Assembly (NCBI RefSeq): GCF_024753215.1
Contig: NZ_JANUGV010000004.1
Coordinates: 186,001 to 250,000 of the forward strand
From: Massilia solisilvae
GTDB lineage: Bacteria > Pseudomonadota > Gammaproteobacteria > Burkholderiales > Burkholderiaceae_D
Length of the DNA: 64,000 bases
Direction: 5' to 3'
Part shown: one piece after another, positions 26,115 to 36,845 of the stretch
Layout of the letters: the number at the start of each line of letters is the position of its first letter
How positions within the stretch are numbered: position 1 is the stretch's first letter
Translations under genes and position numbers: made by a program
The notes under the pieces: generated by a model
The model's input: only the letters and a program-made list of their open reading frames with translations
The model's database searches: none
What the model was told of the DNA's origin: nothing

Positions 26115-27278
26115 ATGGCGAAGAAGTCCCTGCAGACCAAGCTGATCCACAGCGATTACACGGCGCCGGAGGGCTTCGACGCCTTCCCGGCCGCGATCCA
26201 CCACGCGTCCACGGTCCTGTTCAAGGACGTCGCGGCGATGCGCTCGGGCGACTGGAAGAACAAGAGCGCCTATACCTACGGGCTGCACGGCACGCCGACC
26301 ACGTTCACGCTGGAAGCGCGGCTGGCCGAGATCGAGGGCGGCAGCCACTGCCTGCTGGCGCCGTCGGGCCTGGCCGCGATCTCGATGATCGACCTGGCGC
26401 TGCTCAAGAGCGGCGACGACGTGCTTTTGCCGGACAACGTGTACAACCCCAACCGCGAGCTGGGCCGCTGGCTGTCGCAGGACTTCGGCATCACCGCGCG
26501 CCACTACGACCCGCTGATCGGCGCCGGCATCGCCGACCTGATCCAGTCGAACACCAAACTGGTCTGGACCGAGGCGCCGGGCTCGGTGTCGATGGAAGTG
26601 CCGGACCTGCGCGCGATCTGCGACGCGGCGCATGCGGCCGGTGCGCTGGTCGCGCTGGACAACACCTGGTCGGCGGGCCTGGCGCTGCGCGGCTTTGACC
26701 TGGGCGTGGACATTATCATGCAGGCGCTCACCAAGTACCAGTCGGGCGGCTCGGATGTGCTGATGGGCGCCGTGATCACGCGCGAGCAGGCGCTCAACGA
26801 CCGCATCGCGCTGGCCCACATGCGGCTGGGGATGGGCGTGTCCGCGGACGACGCCTACCTCGTCATGCGCGGCCTGCCGAGCATGAAGCTGCGCTTCGAG
26901 GCACATGACGCCAGCGCGCGCAAGGTCGCGGCCTGGCTCAAGGCACGCCCCGAAATCACCCGCGTGCTGCACCCGGCGTTCGAGGACTGCCCGGGCCACG
27001 CATTCTGGCGCCGCGACTTTACCGGCGCGGGCGGCCTGTTCTCGGTCGTGTTCGACGCCAAGTACACGGAAGAGCAGACCGACCGATTTGTCGATTCGCT
27101 TGAACTGTTCGGCCTTGGCTACAGCTGGGGCGGGGCGAACAGCCTGGTGATGCCGTACCGGATCCAGGGGATGCGGCGCGGCTGGCAGGACGCTGGCGTG
27201 CTGGTGCGGTTTAACATTGGTCTGGAGGACACGAGCGACCTGATCGCCGACCTGGAGCAGGCGCTGGCCCAGCTGTAG
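26115..27278 (+). CDS. metC: MetC, cystathionine beta-lyase
   Basis: A PLP enzyme of the Cys/Met metabolism family that cleaves cystathionine to homocysteine, ammonia and pyruvate. It has 387 residues with the PLP lysine at 207 (QALTKYQSGGSD). Other family marks are YTYGLHGTPTTFTLEARLAEIEGG, LAPSGLAAIS, LDNTWSAGL and GLGYSWGGANSLVMP. The Trp and Gly in YSWGG and the absence of gamma-synthase-type residues favour beta-lyase. It lies 16 bp after rimO and could be cotranscribed. A strong terminator lies about 95 bp downstream. Confidence 0.9.
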   Translation: MAKKSLQTKLIHSDYTAPEGFDAFPAAIHHASTVLFKDVAAMRSGDWKNKSAYTYGLHGTPTTFTLEARLAEIEGGSHCLLAPSGLAAISMIDLALLKSGDDVLLPDNVYNPNRELGRWLSQDFGITARHYDPLIGAGIADLIQSNTKLVWTEAPGSVSMEVPDLRAICDAAHAAGALVALDNTWSAGLALRGFDLGVDIIMQALTKYQSGGSDVLMGAVITREQALNDRIALAHMRLGMGVSADDAYLVMRGLPSMKLRFEAHDASARKVAAWLKARPEITRVLHPAFEDCPGHAFWRRDFTGAGGLFSVVFDAKYTEEQTDRFVDSLELFGLGYSWGGANSLVMPYRIQGMRRGWQDAGVLVRFNIGLEDTSDLIADLEQALAQL

Positions 27279-27372
27279 ACCGCTTGTCACCCTGATAAAT
27301 TAACCATCTGGCCTGGCTGCGCGGGCGTGCGAACATATCCGTCCACCAGAGTGTGAAGCAGAATCAAACACT

Positions 27373-27397
27373 AGCCACCCTTCGAGGTGGCTTTTTT
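27373..27397 (+). terminator. rho-independent terminator after metC
   Basis: Stem AGCCACC (27373-27379) / GGTGGCT (27386-27392), loop CTTCGA, then a run of six T (27392-27397). It is a strong hairpin on the + strand, closing the rimO/metC unit before the RTX gene. The rest of 27279-27497 shows no gene. Confidence 0.88.
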
Positions 27398-27497
27398 GCG
27401 CTTCCTCTATTTCCGTACGGCAACACCTGTGTTACATTCTTTCCGCATGGCAACTCAGCGTTAGTTGCACTGCGTCCAACAGAGAGAGGAAAACACA

Positions 27498-30400
27498 ATG
27501 ACAACGATCAGCTCGTCCGTAACCACCACCCTGCCGTACGACGTCGATGACCTGACTCTGACCGGCTCTGCCGACATCGACGGCACCGGCAACTCGCGCG
27601 CCAACGTCATCACCGGCAACTCGGGCGCGAACGTGCTGAACGGCATGGCGGGGGCGGACACGCTGATCGGCGGCGCCGGCAACGACACCTATGTGGTGGA
27701 CAACGTGGGCGACGTCGTCATTGAAAACCCGGGCGAGGGTACGGACACGGTGCAGTCGAGCGTCAACTACACGCTCACCGCCAACGTCGAGAATCTGGTT
27801 CTGTCCGGCAGCGGCAGCATCTACGGCACCGGCAACGCATTGGATAACGTCATCACCGGCAACAGTGGCAGCAACGTCCTGTCGGGCATGGACGGCAACG
27901 ATACCCTGGTCGGCAACGCCGGCAACGACACGCTCGACGGCGGGACGGGCGCGGATAACATGCAAGGCGGCACCGGCGACGATACCTACGTGGTCGACAG
28001 CACGGGCGACGTGGTGACCGAGGCCGCAGGCGCCGGCACGGACACGGTCCGCTCCAGCATCAGCTACACGCTGGGCGACAATCTCGAAAACCTGACCCTG
28101 CTTGGCACGGACAGCCTGGACGGGCGCGGCAACACGCTCGATAACGTCATCCTTGGCAACAGCGGCAGCAACCAGTTGTTTGGCGACGCCGGCAACGACA
28201 CCCTCAACGGCGGCGCCGGCGCGGACCACATGGAGGGCGGCCTTGGTGACGACACCTACGTGGTGGACGACGCGGGCGACCTGGTGGTCGAGGCTGCGGG
28301 CGCCGGCACCGATGTGGTGCAGTCGAGCATTTCCTACACCCTCACCGACAATGTCGAGAACCTCAAGCTTACCGGCGCCGCCAACATCGACGGCACCGGC
28401 AACGAGCTGAACAACACCATCACCGGCAACACGGGCGCCAACGCACTTGCCGGCGGCTCCGGCGACGACCTGCTCGATGGCGGCGCGGGGGCGGACACGC
28501 TGACCGGCGGCACGGGCAACGACACCTACGTCGTGGACAACGCTGGCGACACCGTGGTCGAGAATGCCGGCGAAGGCCTCGACACGGTCCAGGCCAGCGT
28601 GAGCTTCGTGCTGTCGGCCAATGTCGAGAACCTGACGCTGACCGGTGGCGCCGCCATCAACGGCACCGGCAACGAGCTCGACAACCTCATCACCGGCAAC
28701 GGCGGCAACAACGTGCTCAGCGGCATGGCCGGCAACGACACCCTGGTCGGCAATGCGGGCAACGACATGCTCGATGGCGGCACCGGCGCCGACACCATGC
28801 AGGGCGGCGCGGGCAGCGACACCTACGTGGTGGACAACGCCGGCGATGTGGTGATCGAAGCGGTGGCCGAGGGCACCGACCTGGTGCAGTCGAGCATCGA
28901 CTACACGCTCACCGCCAACGTCGAGAACCTGACCCTGCTGGGCACCGACAACCTGGCCGGCACCGGCAACAGCCTGGCCAACATCATCACCGGCAACGGC
29001 GGCGACAACCTGCTGTCCGGCGGCGACGGCAACGACAGTCTGTACGGGCAGGGCGGCAGCGACCACCTGTTTGGTGATGCCGGCAACGACCTGCTCGACG
29101 GCGGCAGCGGCGGCGACCGGCTGGAAGGCGGCGTGGGCGACGACACCTACGTGGTGGACGACAACGGCGACCTGGTAATCGAGGCTGCCGGCGCCGGCAC
29201 CGACCTGGTCCAGTCGAGCATCACCTACACGCTCACCGACAACGTCGAGAACCTGACGCTGACCGGTACGGCCAACATCAACGGTACCGGCAACGAGCTC
29301 GACAACATCGTCAACGGCAACACGGGCGACAACGTGCTCGATGGACGCGCGGGCAACGACACGATCAACGGCAACGCCGGCAATGACACGCTGATCGGTG
29401 GCGATGGCAATGACCAGCTCAACGGCGACGCCGGCGACGACCAGCTGTCCGGCGATGCCGGCAACGATGTGCTGAACGGCGGCGTTGGCGCCGACACGAT
29501 GCGCGGCGGCAGCGGCGACGACACCTTCATCGTGGACAACGCAGGCGACCTCGTGATCGAGAACGCGGGCGAAGGCACCGACACGGTCCAGGCCGCGATC
29601 AGCTACACGCTCACCGACAACGTCGAAAACCTCACCCTGACGGGCAGCGCCAACAACAACGGCACCGGCAACGGGCTGGACAACGTCATCACCGGCAACG
29701 GCGGCAGCAACGTGCTGTCCGGGCTGGATGGCAACGACACCCTGATCGGCAACGCGGGCAACGACACGCTCGACGGCGGCAGCGGCGCCGACAACATGCA
29801 AGGCGGAGCCGGCAACGACACCTATGTGGTGGACAACGCGGGCGACATCGTCACCGAACTTGCGGGCGGCGGCACGGACATTGTCATGTCCAGCATCGAC
29901 TACACGCTCACCGCCAATGTCGAGAACCTGACGCTCACCGGCACCGACAATCTGAACGGCACGGGCAACGCGCTTGCCAACATCATCACCGGCAACAGCG
30001 GCGACAATACCGAATCCGGCGGCGACGGCAACGACACCCTGTACGGCCAGGCCGGCAACGATCACCTGATGGGCGACGCGGGCAACGACCTGCTCGACGG
30101 CGGGGCCGGCGCCGACCGCATGGAAGGCGGCCTGGGGGATGACACCTACGTGGTGGACGACAACGGCGACCAGGTGATCGAGGCGTCGGGCGCCGGCACC
30201 GATCTGGTGCAGTCGAGCATCACCTACACGCTCACCGCCAACGTCGAGAACCTGACCCTGACGGGCACCGCCAACATCGACGGCACCGGCAACGAGCTGA
30301 ACAACATCATCATCGGCAATGCCGGCAACAACACGCTGGACGGCCTTGCCGGCAATGACACCATCGACGGCGGCCTGGGCGCGGACACCATGCGCGGCGG

Positions 30401-33400
30401 CACTGGCGACGACACCTTCATCGTGGACAACGCGGGCGACCTGGTCATCGAAAACGCCGGTGAAGGCACGGACACGGTGCAGGCGAGCATCAACTACACG
30501 CTGACCGACAACGTGGAGAACCTCGTCCTGACCGGCAGTGCCGCGATCAACGGGACCGGCAACGCGCTGGACAACGTCATCACCGGCAACGGCGCGGCCA
30601 ACGTGCTCTCTGGCCTGGACGGCAACGACACCCTGATCGGCAGCGCCGGCAACGACACGCTCGATGGCGGCACCGGCGCCGACAACATGCAGGGCGGCAT
30701 CGGCAACGACACCTACGTGGTGGACAATGCCGGCGACGTGGTCACCGAGGCGGCAAGCGCCGGCACCGACACGGTCCAGGCGAGCATCGATTACACGCTC
30801 GGCGCCAACGTCGAGAACCTCACGCTGACGGGTACCGCCGACCTGCGCGGCACCGGCAACGCGCTGGCCAACACCATCATCGGCAACAGCGGCGCCAACC
30901 TGATCGACGGCGGCGCGGGCGCGGACAGCATGAGCGGCGGCGCGGGCGACGACACCTACGTCGTGGACAACGCTGGCGACGTGGTCACCGAGGCGGCCGG
31001 CGGCGGCATGGACACCATCAACGCGAGTGTGACCTACACGCTGTCGGCCAACGTCGAGAAGCTGGTGCTGACCGGCGCTGCGGCCATCAACGGCACCGGC
31101 AACGCGCTGGACAACACGATCATCGGCAACGGCGCCAACAACGTCCTGTCCGGCATGGGCGGCAACGACGTGCTGATCGGCGGCGGCGGCAACGACACCT
31201 ACATCGTGGATGACGCGGGCGACACGGTCGTCGAGAACGCGGGCGAGGGCACCGACACGATCCAGGCCAGCGTGAGCTATGCGCTGTCCGACAACGTCGA
31301 GAACCTGACCCTGTCGGGCAGCGCCAGTATCGACGGCGCCGGCAACGGCATGGACAACGTCATCACCGGCAACGGCGGCAACAACCTGCTCGATGGCGGC
31401 GCCGGCAACGACACGCTGTCCGGTGGCGCGGGCAACGATACGCTGGTCGGTGGCCTTGGCGCTGATACCCTGCAAGGCGGCGCCGGCAACGACAGCTACC
31501 GGGTCGCCCTTGGCGACGGCGCGGACCGCATCATCGACAGCCAGGGCAGCGACACCCTGTACATCGGCAGCGGACTGTCCCGCGCCAGCCTGGCCGCGGC
31601 ACAGTCGGGCACCGACCTCGTGCTCTCGTACGGCAGAGGCGGCGACAGCGTCGTGCTGGCGGGCTGGATGGGCCAGACCGAAGGCGTGAGCCGCATCGTG
31701 TTCGACGACGGCTCGTCGATGGACCGCCCCGCGATCCTGGCGCTGCTGAGCGGCCCGTCCACACCGCCGGCGGCCACCGATACCGCCCCGACGGCGGTGG
31801 CCGACGCGGTGACCGTGCAGGAGGATGGCGGCGTGCTTGCCGTACCGGTTGCGCAGCTCTTGGCCAACGACACCGACCCGGACGCCGGCGCCGTGCTCAC
31901 CGTGACCGCCGTCGGCGCATCCGCGGCCGGCGCGACCGTCACCCTGAATGGCGACACCGTCCAGTACGATCTCGGTGGCCGCTTCCAGCAGCTGGCCGAC
32001 GGCCAGGTGGCGCAAGACAGCTTCACCTACACCATCACCGACAACACCGGCAAGACCGCGAGCGCGACCGTCAACGTCTCGATCGTGGGCACCAACGACG
32101 CGCCGGTGGCGGCCGGGGATGCAGGCCAGGTGGCCGAGGATGGCCAGGCAAGCGCAAGCGGCAACGTGCTCGCCAACGACACCGACGTCGATGCCGGCAC
32201 CGTGCTCAAGGTCGCGGCGCCGGGGACCTACGCCGGCACCTACGGCACGCTCACGCTGGCGCAGGACGGCATCTACACCTATACACTGAACAACAGCGCC
32301 GCCGGCGTGCAGGCGCTTGCGCAGGGGCAGGTGGCGACGGACAGCTTCAGCTATGCCGCGACCGATGGCATGGCCAGCGCCGCCAGCAAGCTCGAGATCA
32401 CGATCACCGGCGCCAACGACGCGCCGGCTGCGACGGGAGACAGCGGACAGGTCACAGAAGACGGCCAGCTTGCGGCGAGCGGCAATGTACTCGCCAACGA
32501 CACCGATGCCGATGCCGGCACCGCGCTCAAGGTCGCGGCGCCGGGCACGTTCACCGGCACCTACGGCTCGCTCACGCTGGCGCAGGACGGCAGCTACACC
32601 TACACGCTGAACAATGCCGCGGCCGGTGTGCAGGCGCTGGCGCAGGGGCAGGTGGTGACCGATACCTTCAGCTACGCCGCAACGGACGGCATCGCCACCA
32701 CCACCAGCAAGCTCGATATCACGATCACGGGCGCCAACGACGCACCCGTGGTGGTGGCGGACAGCGGCAAGGTGGCGGAGGATGGCCAACTGACGGCAAG
32801 CGGCAACCTGCTGGCCAACGACTCGGACGTGGACACGGGCGCCGTGCTGAAGGCGGCTGCAGGCAGCTGGAAGGGCACCTACGGCACGCTGACCGTGGCG
32901 CAGGACGGCAGCTACACCTACAGCCTGGACAACGTTTCGTCCGCGGTTCAGTCGCTGGCGCAGGGACAGTCGGTGGTGGACAGCTTCGGCTACTCGGCAA
33001 CCGATGGCATCGCCGCCACCGCGGGCAAGCTCGACATCACCATCAGCGGCGCCAACGACAAGCCGGTGCTCAAGGCGGACACGGTCACGCTCACTGAAGA
33101 CCAGACCAGCGCAAAGGGCAATGTGCTGGCCAACGACAGCGATGTCGATGCCGGCACGGTGCTCAAGGCGACTGCCGGCACCTTCACGGGCAGCTACGGC
33201 CAGCTCGTGCTGGCGCAGGACGGCAGCTTCGAATACAAGCTCGATGCGACCAAGGTGCAGTCGATGGGCCGGGCCGATGCGCTGTCCGAACACTTCAGCT
33301 ACACGGCGACCGACGGCATCGAGAGCCTGGCCTCGACGCTCGATGTGCTGATCTCTGGCGCGAACGACGCTCCGGTGCTGGTCAAGGCGCTGGCCGACCA

Positions 33401-33953
33401 GTACGTCAACTTCAACAAGTCGTTCTCGTTCACGCTCCCGGCAGGCAGCTTTGCCGATCCTGACAAGGGCGACGTGCTGGCCTATTCGGCGACGCTGGCC
33501 GATGGCTCGGCGCTGCCGTCGTGGCTCAAGTTCAACGCTGCCACCGGCACCTTCTCCGGCACCGCGCCCAAGGACGTGGTGACGATCGAGGTGCGCGTGA
33601 CGGCCACCGACAAGGTCGGCGCAACCGGGAGCACGGTGGGCAGCCTGTCGGTGTCGGACGTGTTCAAGCTGGCGGTCACCCACGGCAACGCGGGCGTGGG
33701 CAATGGCAGCGGCGACGCGGCGCCGCCGGGGCAGGACACCAACTTCAACGATGGTCCGGGTACCGGGCCGGGGAACCCGGGCGCCAAGGGCGGCACGGGG
33801 ACGCCGGGCACCGGGTTCGTGGCCGAAAATGGGACGCTCGACTGGCTTGGCTTGGACCTGGCGCGGTTCGAGCAGGCACATGACGATACTGGCGCGCCGG
33901 TGCAGCTGGTTGGTATCGCGCAGCAGGGCGTGGTTGATCTGCTCGTTGCCTAA
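27498..33953 (+). CDS. giant RTX/VCBS-repeat surface protein (2151 residues)
   Basis: A very large, acidic, repetitive protein with no N-terminal signal peptide, as expected for type I secretion. Residues of about 10-1330 contain 13 tandem units of about 100 residues. Each unit has RTX calcium-binding nonapeptides ([14 protein letters not shown]), [12 protein letters not shown] and NVENLTLTG strands. A haemolysin-related domain follows at about 1331-1417 ([18 protein letters not shown]). Five VCBS-type repeats follow at about 1430-1957 (each with LANDxDxDAG and ITGANDAPV), then a CADG/He-PIG Ig-like domain (about 1958-2057) and a Gly/Pro-rich linker with a C-terminal tail. The likely role is an adhesin or biofilm matrix protein. 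The start ATG has AGAGAGGA upstream. No transporter genes (TolC/HlyB/HlyD) lie nearby. Confidence 0.88.
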   Translation: MTTISSSVTTTLPYDVDDLTLTGSADIDGTGNSRANVITGNSGANVLNGMAGADTLIGGAGNDTYVVDNVGDVVIENPGEGTDTVQSSVNYTLTANVENLVLSGSGSIYGTGNALDNVITGNSGSNVLSGMDGNDTLVGNAGNDTLDGGTGADNMQGGTGDDTYVVDSTGDVVTEAAGAGTDTVRSSISYTLGDNLENLTLLGTDSLDGRGNTLDNVILGNSGSNQLFGDAGNDTLNGGAGADHMEGGLGDDTYVVDDAGDLVVEAAGAGTDVVQSSISYTLTDNVENLKLTGAANIDGTGNELNNTITGNTGANALAGGSGDDLLDGGAGADTLTGGTGNDTYVVDNAGDTVVENAGEGLDTVQASVSFVLSANVENLTLTGGAAINGTGNELDNLITGNGGNNVLSGMAGNDTLVGNAGNDMLDGGTGADTMQGGAGSDTYVVDNAGDVVIEAVAEGTDLVQSSIDYTLTANVENLTLLGTDNLAGTGNSLANIITGNGGDNLLSGGDGNDSLYGQGGSDHLFGDAGNDLLDGGSGGDRLEGGVGDDTYVVDDNGDLVIEAAGAGTDLVQSSITYTLTDNVENLTLTGTANINGTGNELDNIVNGNTGDNVLDGRAGNDTINGNAGNDTLIGGDGNDQLNGDAGDDQLSGDAGNDVLNGGVGADTMRGGSGDDTFIVDNAGDLVIENAGEGTDTVQAAISYTLTDNVENLTLTGSANNNGTGNGLDNVITGNGGSNVLSGLDGNDTLIGNAGNDTLDGGSGADNMQGGAGNDTYVVDNAGDIVTELAGGGTDIVMSSIDYTLTANVENLTLTGTDNLNGTGNALANIITGNSGDNTESGGDGNDTLYGQAGNDHLMGDAGNDLLDGGAGADRMEGGLGDDTYVVDDNGDQVIEASGAGTDLVQSSITYTLTANVENLTLTGTANIDGTGNELNNIIIGNAGNNTLDGLAGNDTIDGGLGADTMRGGTGDDTFIVDNAGDLVIENAGEGTDTVQASINYTLTDNVENLVLTGSAAINGTGNALDNVITGNGAANVLSGLDGNDTLIGSAGNDTLDGGTGADNMQGGIGNDTYVVDNAGDVVTEAASAGTDTVQASIDYTLGANVENLTLTGTADLRGTGNALANTIIGNSGANLIDGGAGADSMSGGAGDDTYVVDNAGDVVTEAAGGGMDTINASVTYTLSANVEKLVLTGAAAINGTGNALDNTIIGNGANNVLSGMGGNDVLIGGGGNDTYIVDDAGDTVVENAGEGTDTIQASVSYALSDNVENLTLSGSASIDGAGNGMDNVITGNGGNNLLDGGAGNDTLSGGAGNDTLVGGLGADTLQGGAGNDSYRVALGDGADRIIDSQGSDTLYIGSGLSRASLAAAQSGTDLVLSYGRGGDSVVLAGWMGQTEGVSRIVFDDGSSMDRPAILALLSGPSTPPAATDTAPTAVADAVTVQEDGGVLAVPVAQLLANDTDPDAGAVLTVTAVGASAAGATVTLNGDTVQYDLGGRFQQLADGQVAQDSFTYTITDNTGKTASATVNVSIVGTNDAPVAAGDAGQVAEDGQASASGNVLANDTDVDAGTVLKVAAPGTYAGTYGTLTLAQDGIYTYTLNNSAAGVQALAQGQVATDSFSYAATDGMASAASKLEITITGANDAPAATGDSGQVTEDGQLAASGNVLANDTDADAGTALKVAAPGTFTGTYGSLTLAQDGSYTYTLNNAAAGVQALAQGQVVTDTFSYAATDGIATTTSKLDITITGANDAPVVVADSGKVAEDGQLTASGNLLANDSDVDTGAVLKAAAGSWKGTYGTLTVAQDGSYTYSLDNVSSAVQSLAQGQSVVDSFGYSATDGIAATAGKLDITISGANDKPVLKADTVTLTEDQTSAKGNVLANDSDVDAGTVLKATAGTFTGSYGQLVLAQDGSFEYKLDATKVQSMGRADALSEHFSYTATDGIESLASTLDVLISGANDAPVLVKALADQYVNFNKSFSFTLPAGSFADPDKGDVLAYSATLADGSALPSWLKFNAATGTFSGTAPKDVVTIEVRVTATDKVGATGSTVGSLSVSDVFKLAVTHGNAGVGNGSGDAAPPGQDTNFNDGPGTGPGNPGAKGGTGTPGTGFVAENGTLDWLGLDLARFEQAHDDTGAPVQLVGIAQQGVVDLLVA

Positions 33954-33968
33954 GCTCCCGCAAGCACG

Positions 33969-33992
33969 TCGTCCCGGCGCACGCCGGGACGA
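33969..33992. repeat. family A palindrome between convergent genes
   Basis: Arms TCGTCCCGGC (33969-33978) and GCCGGGACGA (33983-33992) with loop GCAC. It sits in the 42-bp gap between the convergent RTX gene and cheV. It may serve as terminator for both, though no T-tract is present. Confidence 0.7.
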
Positions 33993-33995
33993 GGG

Positions 33996-34997
33996 TCAGG
34001 TGGCCATGGCCTGCCGTTGCAGTATGCGCCGGATGGTCGCCGCCAGGTCCTCCGCCGAGAACTTGGCCACGTACGCATCCGCCCCCACCGAGCGCACGTG
34101 CTCCTCGTTGGTGGTGCCCGACAGCGAGGAATGGATCACCACGGGCATGTCCGCGAAGCGCGCCTGCTTCTTGATGTTGCGGGTCAGCGTGAATCCGTCC
34201 ATCTCCGGCATCTCCAGGTCCGTCACCACCAGCGCCACCTTGTCGTAAACCGTCTTGCCCTCGGCCTCGGCGCTGGCCGCTATGGCGCTCAACTGGTCCC
34301 ACGCCTCCCTGCCGGTCTTGGTCATGATGAAGGGCAGGCCCATCGCCTCCAGCCCTTGTTCGATGAGTGCGCGTGCGACCACCGAATCGTCCGCGGCCAG
34401 CACCACCGCACCCGGTTTGATGCGGATCCTCGCGCCGATCGTCTGCGGATTGACGTCCATCCGGTCCGACTCGGTCAGGTTGCGAAGGATGGTTTCCACG
34501 TCCAGCACCTGCGCCAGCCGCGGCGGTGCCCCGTGCTCGTCCTGCAGGCGCGCGATGCTGGTCACCATGCCCGAGCCGGCACTGTGTTCGGACGAGAGCA
34601 CCTGGCCCCAGTCCAGCCGCACGATCTCTTCCACGCTCTCGACCGCGAACGCCTGGGTGGTGCGCGCGAACTCGGTCACCAGCATGATGTTCAGTCCCGT
34701 CTGCGGCTTGCAGCCGGTGATGCCGGGCAGGTCCAGCACCTGGATGATCTGCCCGCGCAGGTTGACCACCCCCAGCACATGCGCGGGCGCGCCAGCCACT
34801 GCCGTGATCTCGGGCATGGCGACGATCTCGCGGATCTTGAAGACGTTGATGCCGAACAGCTCGCTACGCTGGGAACGCGCGTCCGCGCCAAGGCGGAACA
34901 GCAGCAGCTCGAACTTGTTGGTGCCGGCCAGATTGCTGCGCTCGTCAACTTCCTGCTGCACGGATTTCATCGTTCGCCCCGGTGTCGTGATGCTCAC
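33996..34997 (-). CDS. cheV: CheV, chemotaxis coupling protein with receiver domain
   Basis: A 333-residue fusion of an N-terminal CheW domain (about residues 25-175, FELLLFRLG...GINVFKIREIV) and a C-terminal response-regulator receiver domain (about 197-325). The acidic pocket Asp203/Asp204 and phospho-acceptor Asp260 (VTDLEMPEMDG) are present, with Lys in VAKFSAEDL. CheV couples chemoreceptors to CheA, and its phosphorylation helps adaptation. It is solitary here with no other che genes. The GTG-free start ATG 34997 is preceded by GGAG; ATG 34970 is an alternative. Confidence 0.92.
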   Translation of the reverse strand: MSITTPGRTMKSVQQEVDERSNLAGTNKFELLLFRLGADARSQRSELFGINVFKIREIVAMPEITAVAGAPAHVLGVVNLRGQIIQVLDLPGITGCKPQTGLNIMLVTEFARTTQAFAVESVEEIVRLDWGQVLSSEHSAGSGMVTSIARLQDEHGAPPRLAQVLDVETILRNLTESDRMDVNPQTIGARIRIKPGAVVLAADDSVVARALIEQGLEAMGLPFIMTKTGREAWDQLSAIAASAEAEGKTVYDKVALVVTDLEMPEMDGFTLTRNIKKQARFADMPVVIHSSLSGTTNEEHVRSVGADAYVAKFSAEDLAATIRRILQRQAMAT

Positions 34998-35044
34998 TCC
35001 GGGACAGTATTCCAGCCAGGCAAACTACGCCTTGCTGAAAATCA

Positions 35045-35407
35045 TTACACGGGCATCGAGCGGTTGTTGTTCAGGTCGATGAAACCGCGGATCAGGCGAT
35101 AGGCTTTCCAGATCCAGGCGCCCACCGCGAGCAGGCCGGCAAGCGGGATGCCGAAGAAGGTGAAGGCCAGGATTACCGCCAGGGCCATGCACAGGATGTA
35201 GATCCAGAACGAGCGGATCATCCAGGTGTGGTGGCTGTACACCAACGTGCCAGCCGTTTCGGGCCGCTTGAGGTAGTTGACGATCAGCGGCAGGAACGAC
35301 AGCATGCCGAGGGAGAAGATGAATGAGATGCCGTGCGCAAGATAGAGGATGCGCGCCAGCTGCTTGGCGTCTTCCAGACCACTGTCCAGGATCAGTTGCT
35401 GCGACAT
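35045..35407 (-). CDS. small integral membrane protein, DUF4870-like
   Basis: A 120-residue protein with about four hydrophobic helices (LARILYLAHGISFIFSLGML, LPLIVNYL, FWIYILCMALAVILAF, IPLAGLLAVGAWIW). The phrase YSHHTWMIRSFWIY is typical of DUF4870-type membrane proteins of unknown function. It ends RLIRGFIDLNNNRSMPV. The ATG at 35407 has GGAGC upstream. It lies between cheV and trxC, all on the minus strand, with gaps of 47 and 79 bp. Confidence 0.75.
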   Translation of the reverse strand: MSQQLILDSGLEDAKQLARILYLAHGISFIFSLGMLSFLPLIVNYLKRPETAGTLVYSHHTWMIRSFWIYILCMALAVILAFTFFGIPLAGLLAVGAWIWKAYRLIRGFIDLNNNRSMPV

Positions 35408-35486
35408 GAATGCTCCTTCCGGGCGTCGGCCCGGCCACGGCCTCATTGTAGCAGCCAGGATAACGTTCCGATAACAGCGCGCCGCG

Positions 35487-35933
35487 TCAACCGGCGCGCG
35501 CGGCGGCCTGCTGCGTCCACGCCACGATGCTGCCGGCATCCATCGCGCCAGCCTGACGCGCCACCTCACGCCCGCCGGCAAACAGGGCAAGGGTGGGGAT
35601 GCTGCGGATGCCAAAACGCGCCGCCAGGTCCTGCGAGGCTTCGGTATCGACCTTCAGCAGACGCACGTTCGGCTCCAGCCGCTGGGCGGCCTGCGCGTAC
35701 GCGGGCGCCATCATCTTGCACGGGCCGCACCACGCCGCCCAGAAGTCGACCAGCACGGGAATATCGCTGCGGCTGATGTGCTTGTTGAAACGTTCGCTGC
35801 TCACGTCCACCGGATGGGCGGTGAACAGCGGCTGGCTGCACTTGCCGCAGGTTGGTTTGTCGCCCAGGCGCGCTTGCGCGACACGGTTGACCGCGTCGCA
35901 GTGGGGGCAGACGATATGAAGCGGGTCGCTCAT
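35487..35933 (-). CDS. trxC: thioredoxin 2 (TrxC)
   Basis: A cytoplasmic oxidoreductase of 148 residues. The N-terminal zinc finger has two CxxC pairs (Cys9/12 and Cys29/32), which distinguish Trx2 from Trx1. The thioredoxin fold follows with active site WCGPC (Cys69, Cys72) and the cis-Pro in IPTLALF. GGAGGAATC before the ATG decides the start. TrxC genes are often under OxyR control, but no site is evident here. Confidence 0.94.
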   Translation of the reverse strand: MSDPLHIVCPHCDAVNRVAQARLGDKPTCGKCSQPLFTAHPVDVSSERFNKHISRSDIPVLVDFWAAWCGPCKMMAPAYAQAAQRLEPNVRLLKVDTEASQDLAARFGIRSIPTLALFAGGREVARQAGAMDAGSIVAWTQQAAARAG

Positions 35934-36059
35934 GATTCCTCCTTTGCAACTACATGCGTTCTTCATATTGTACGGCAGGTCCAGCGCAGCGATCCTATCG
36001 CGCGCCCCTCAAATTGCCTTACAGATAAACTTTGTGTTCCTAAATGAAACATTCTTGGA

Positions 36060-36845
36060 ATGAACAATGCTGACGTCGCACCGCCCGCCATGCGCCTGAT
36101 CGGCTGTGCCGGCTGGACTCTTCCGAAAGATGCGCAGGCGGCGTTCCCGGCCGAAGGGACACACCTGCAGCGCTACGCGTCCGTATTCCCGGTCGCGGAA
36201 ATCAACTCGTCGTTCCATCGCCCCCACCGCGCCCAGACCTACGAACGCTGGGCAGGAGCGGTGCCGGACGGCTTTCGCTTTTCGGTCAAGCTGCCGCGCA
36301 CGATCACACACGATGCGCGGCTGTGCGGGGCAGAGGCAATGCTGGACCGGTTCGCCGGCGAAGCCGGGGCGCTGGGCAACAAGCTCGGCTGTGTGCTGGT
36401 CCAGCTGCCGCCCAGGCTCGCGTTCGATGCGCGCGTGGCGGAAGACTTCTTTGCGCGCCTGCAGGCCACGTTCGACTGCATGGTCGCGTGCGAGGCACGT
36501 CACCCGAGCTGGTTCACGGATGGCGCCACCGACCTGCTGCGCGAGCGCGCCATCACCCGCGTGATCGCCGATCCGCCGGCAGGACAGCATGGCCCGCACG
36601 TGCCGACCACCTCCACCATCTATGCGCGCCTGCACGGCAGCCCGCGCGTCTATTACTCATCCTACCCGGACGATTACCTGACGGCCCTGGCCGCCGACAT
36701 GGCCGAGCATGTGGCGGCGGGCCGTACTGTCTGGTGCATCTTCGATAACACCGCTTCCGGCGCGGCCGTGCCCAACGCGCTCACCTTGCTGCACGCGCAG
36801 GCCGGACAGGCTTTGCCTGGAAATGCCATACTTCCGGCATGGTGA
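36060..36845 (+). CDS. DUF72 (YecE-like) protein
   Basis: A 261-residue TIM-barrel-like protein of the DUF72/YecE family. Conserved marks include IGCAGWTLP near the start, YASVFPVAEINSSFHRPHR, FRFSVKLPRTITHD, LGCVLVQLPP and YARLHGSP. Function is unknown; relatives have been suggested to be linked to Fe-S or nucleic acid metabolism. The start is ATG 36060 (weak ribosome site); ATG 36090 is possible. The stop overlaps the start of the next gene by 7 bp, so the two are likely translated together. Confidence 0.85.
   Translation: MNNADVAPPAMRLIGCAGWTLPKDAQAAFPAEGTHLQRYASVFPVAEINSSFHRPHRAQTYERWAGAVPDGFRFSVKLPRTITHDARLCGAEAMLDRFAGEAGALGNKLGCVLVQLPPRLAFDARVAEDFFARLQATFDCMVACEARHPSWFTDGATDLLRERAITRVIADPPAGQHGPHVPTTSTIYARLHGSPRVYYSSYPDDYLTALAADMAEHVAAGRTVWCIFDNTASGAAVPNALTLLHAQAGQALPGNAILPAW

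Noticed and set aside
27279..27372. A possible tRNA before the metC terminator (CCACCAGAG-like end)
   Set aside because: No cloverleaf arms or T-loop consensus can be built from the sequence.
27353..27550. Small 65-codon ORF between metC and the RTX gene
   Set aside because: It spans the metC terminator and overlaps the RTX start in another frame, and has no ribosome site.
27560..31500. Regularly repeated DNA suggesting a CRISPR or satellite array
   Set aside because: The period is about 300 bp with coding frame preserved throughout. It encodes RTX repeats.
27432..33881. A 2149-codon open frame antisense to the RTX gene
   Set aside because: It mirrors the RTX repeats. The biased codons of the sense gene exclude stops on the other strand. 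Its protein is a low-complexity Val/Ala/Gly/Arg/His repeat with no recognisable domain or ribosome site.
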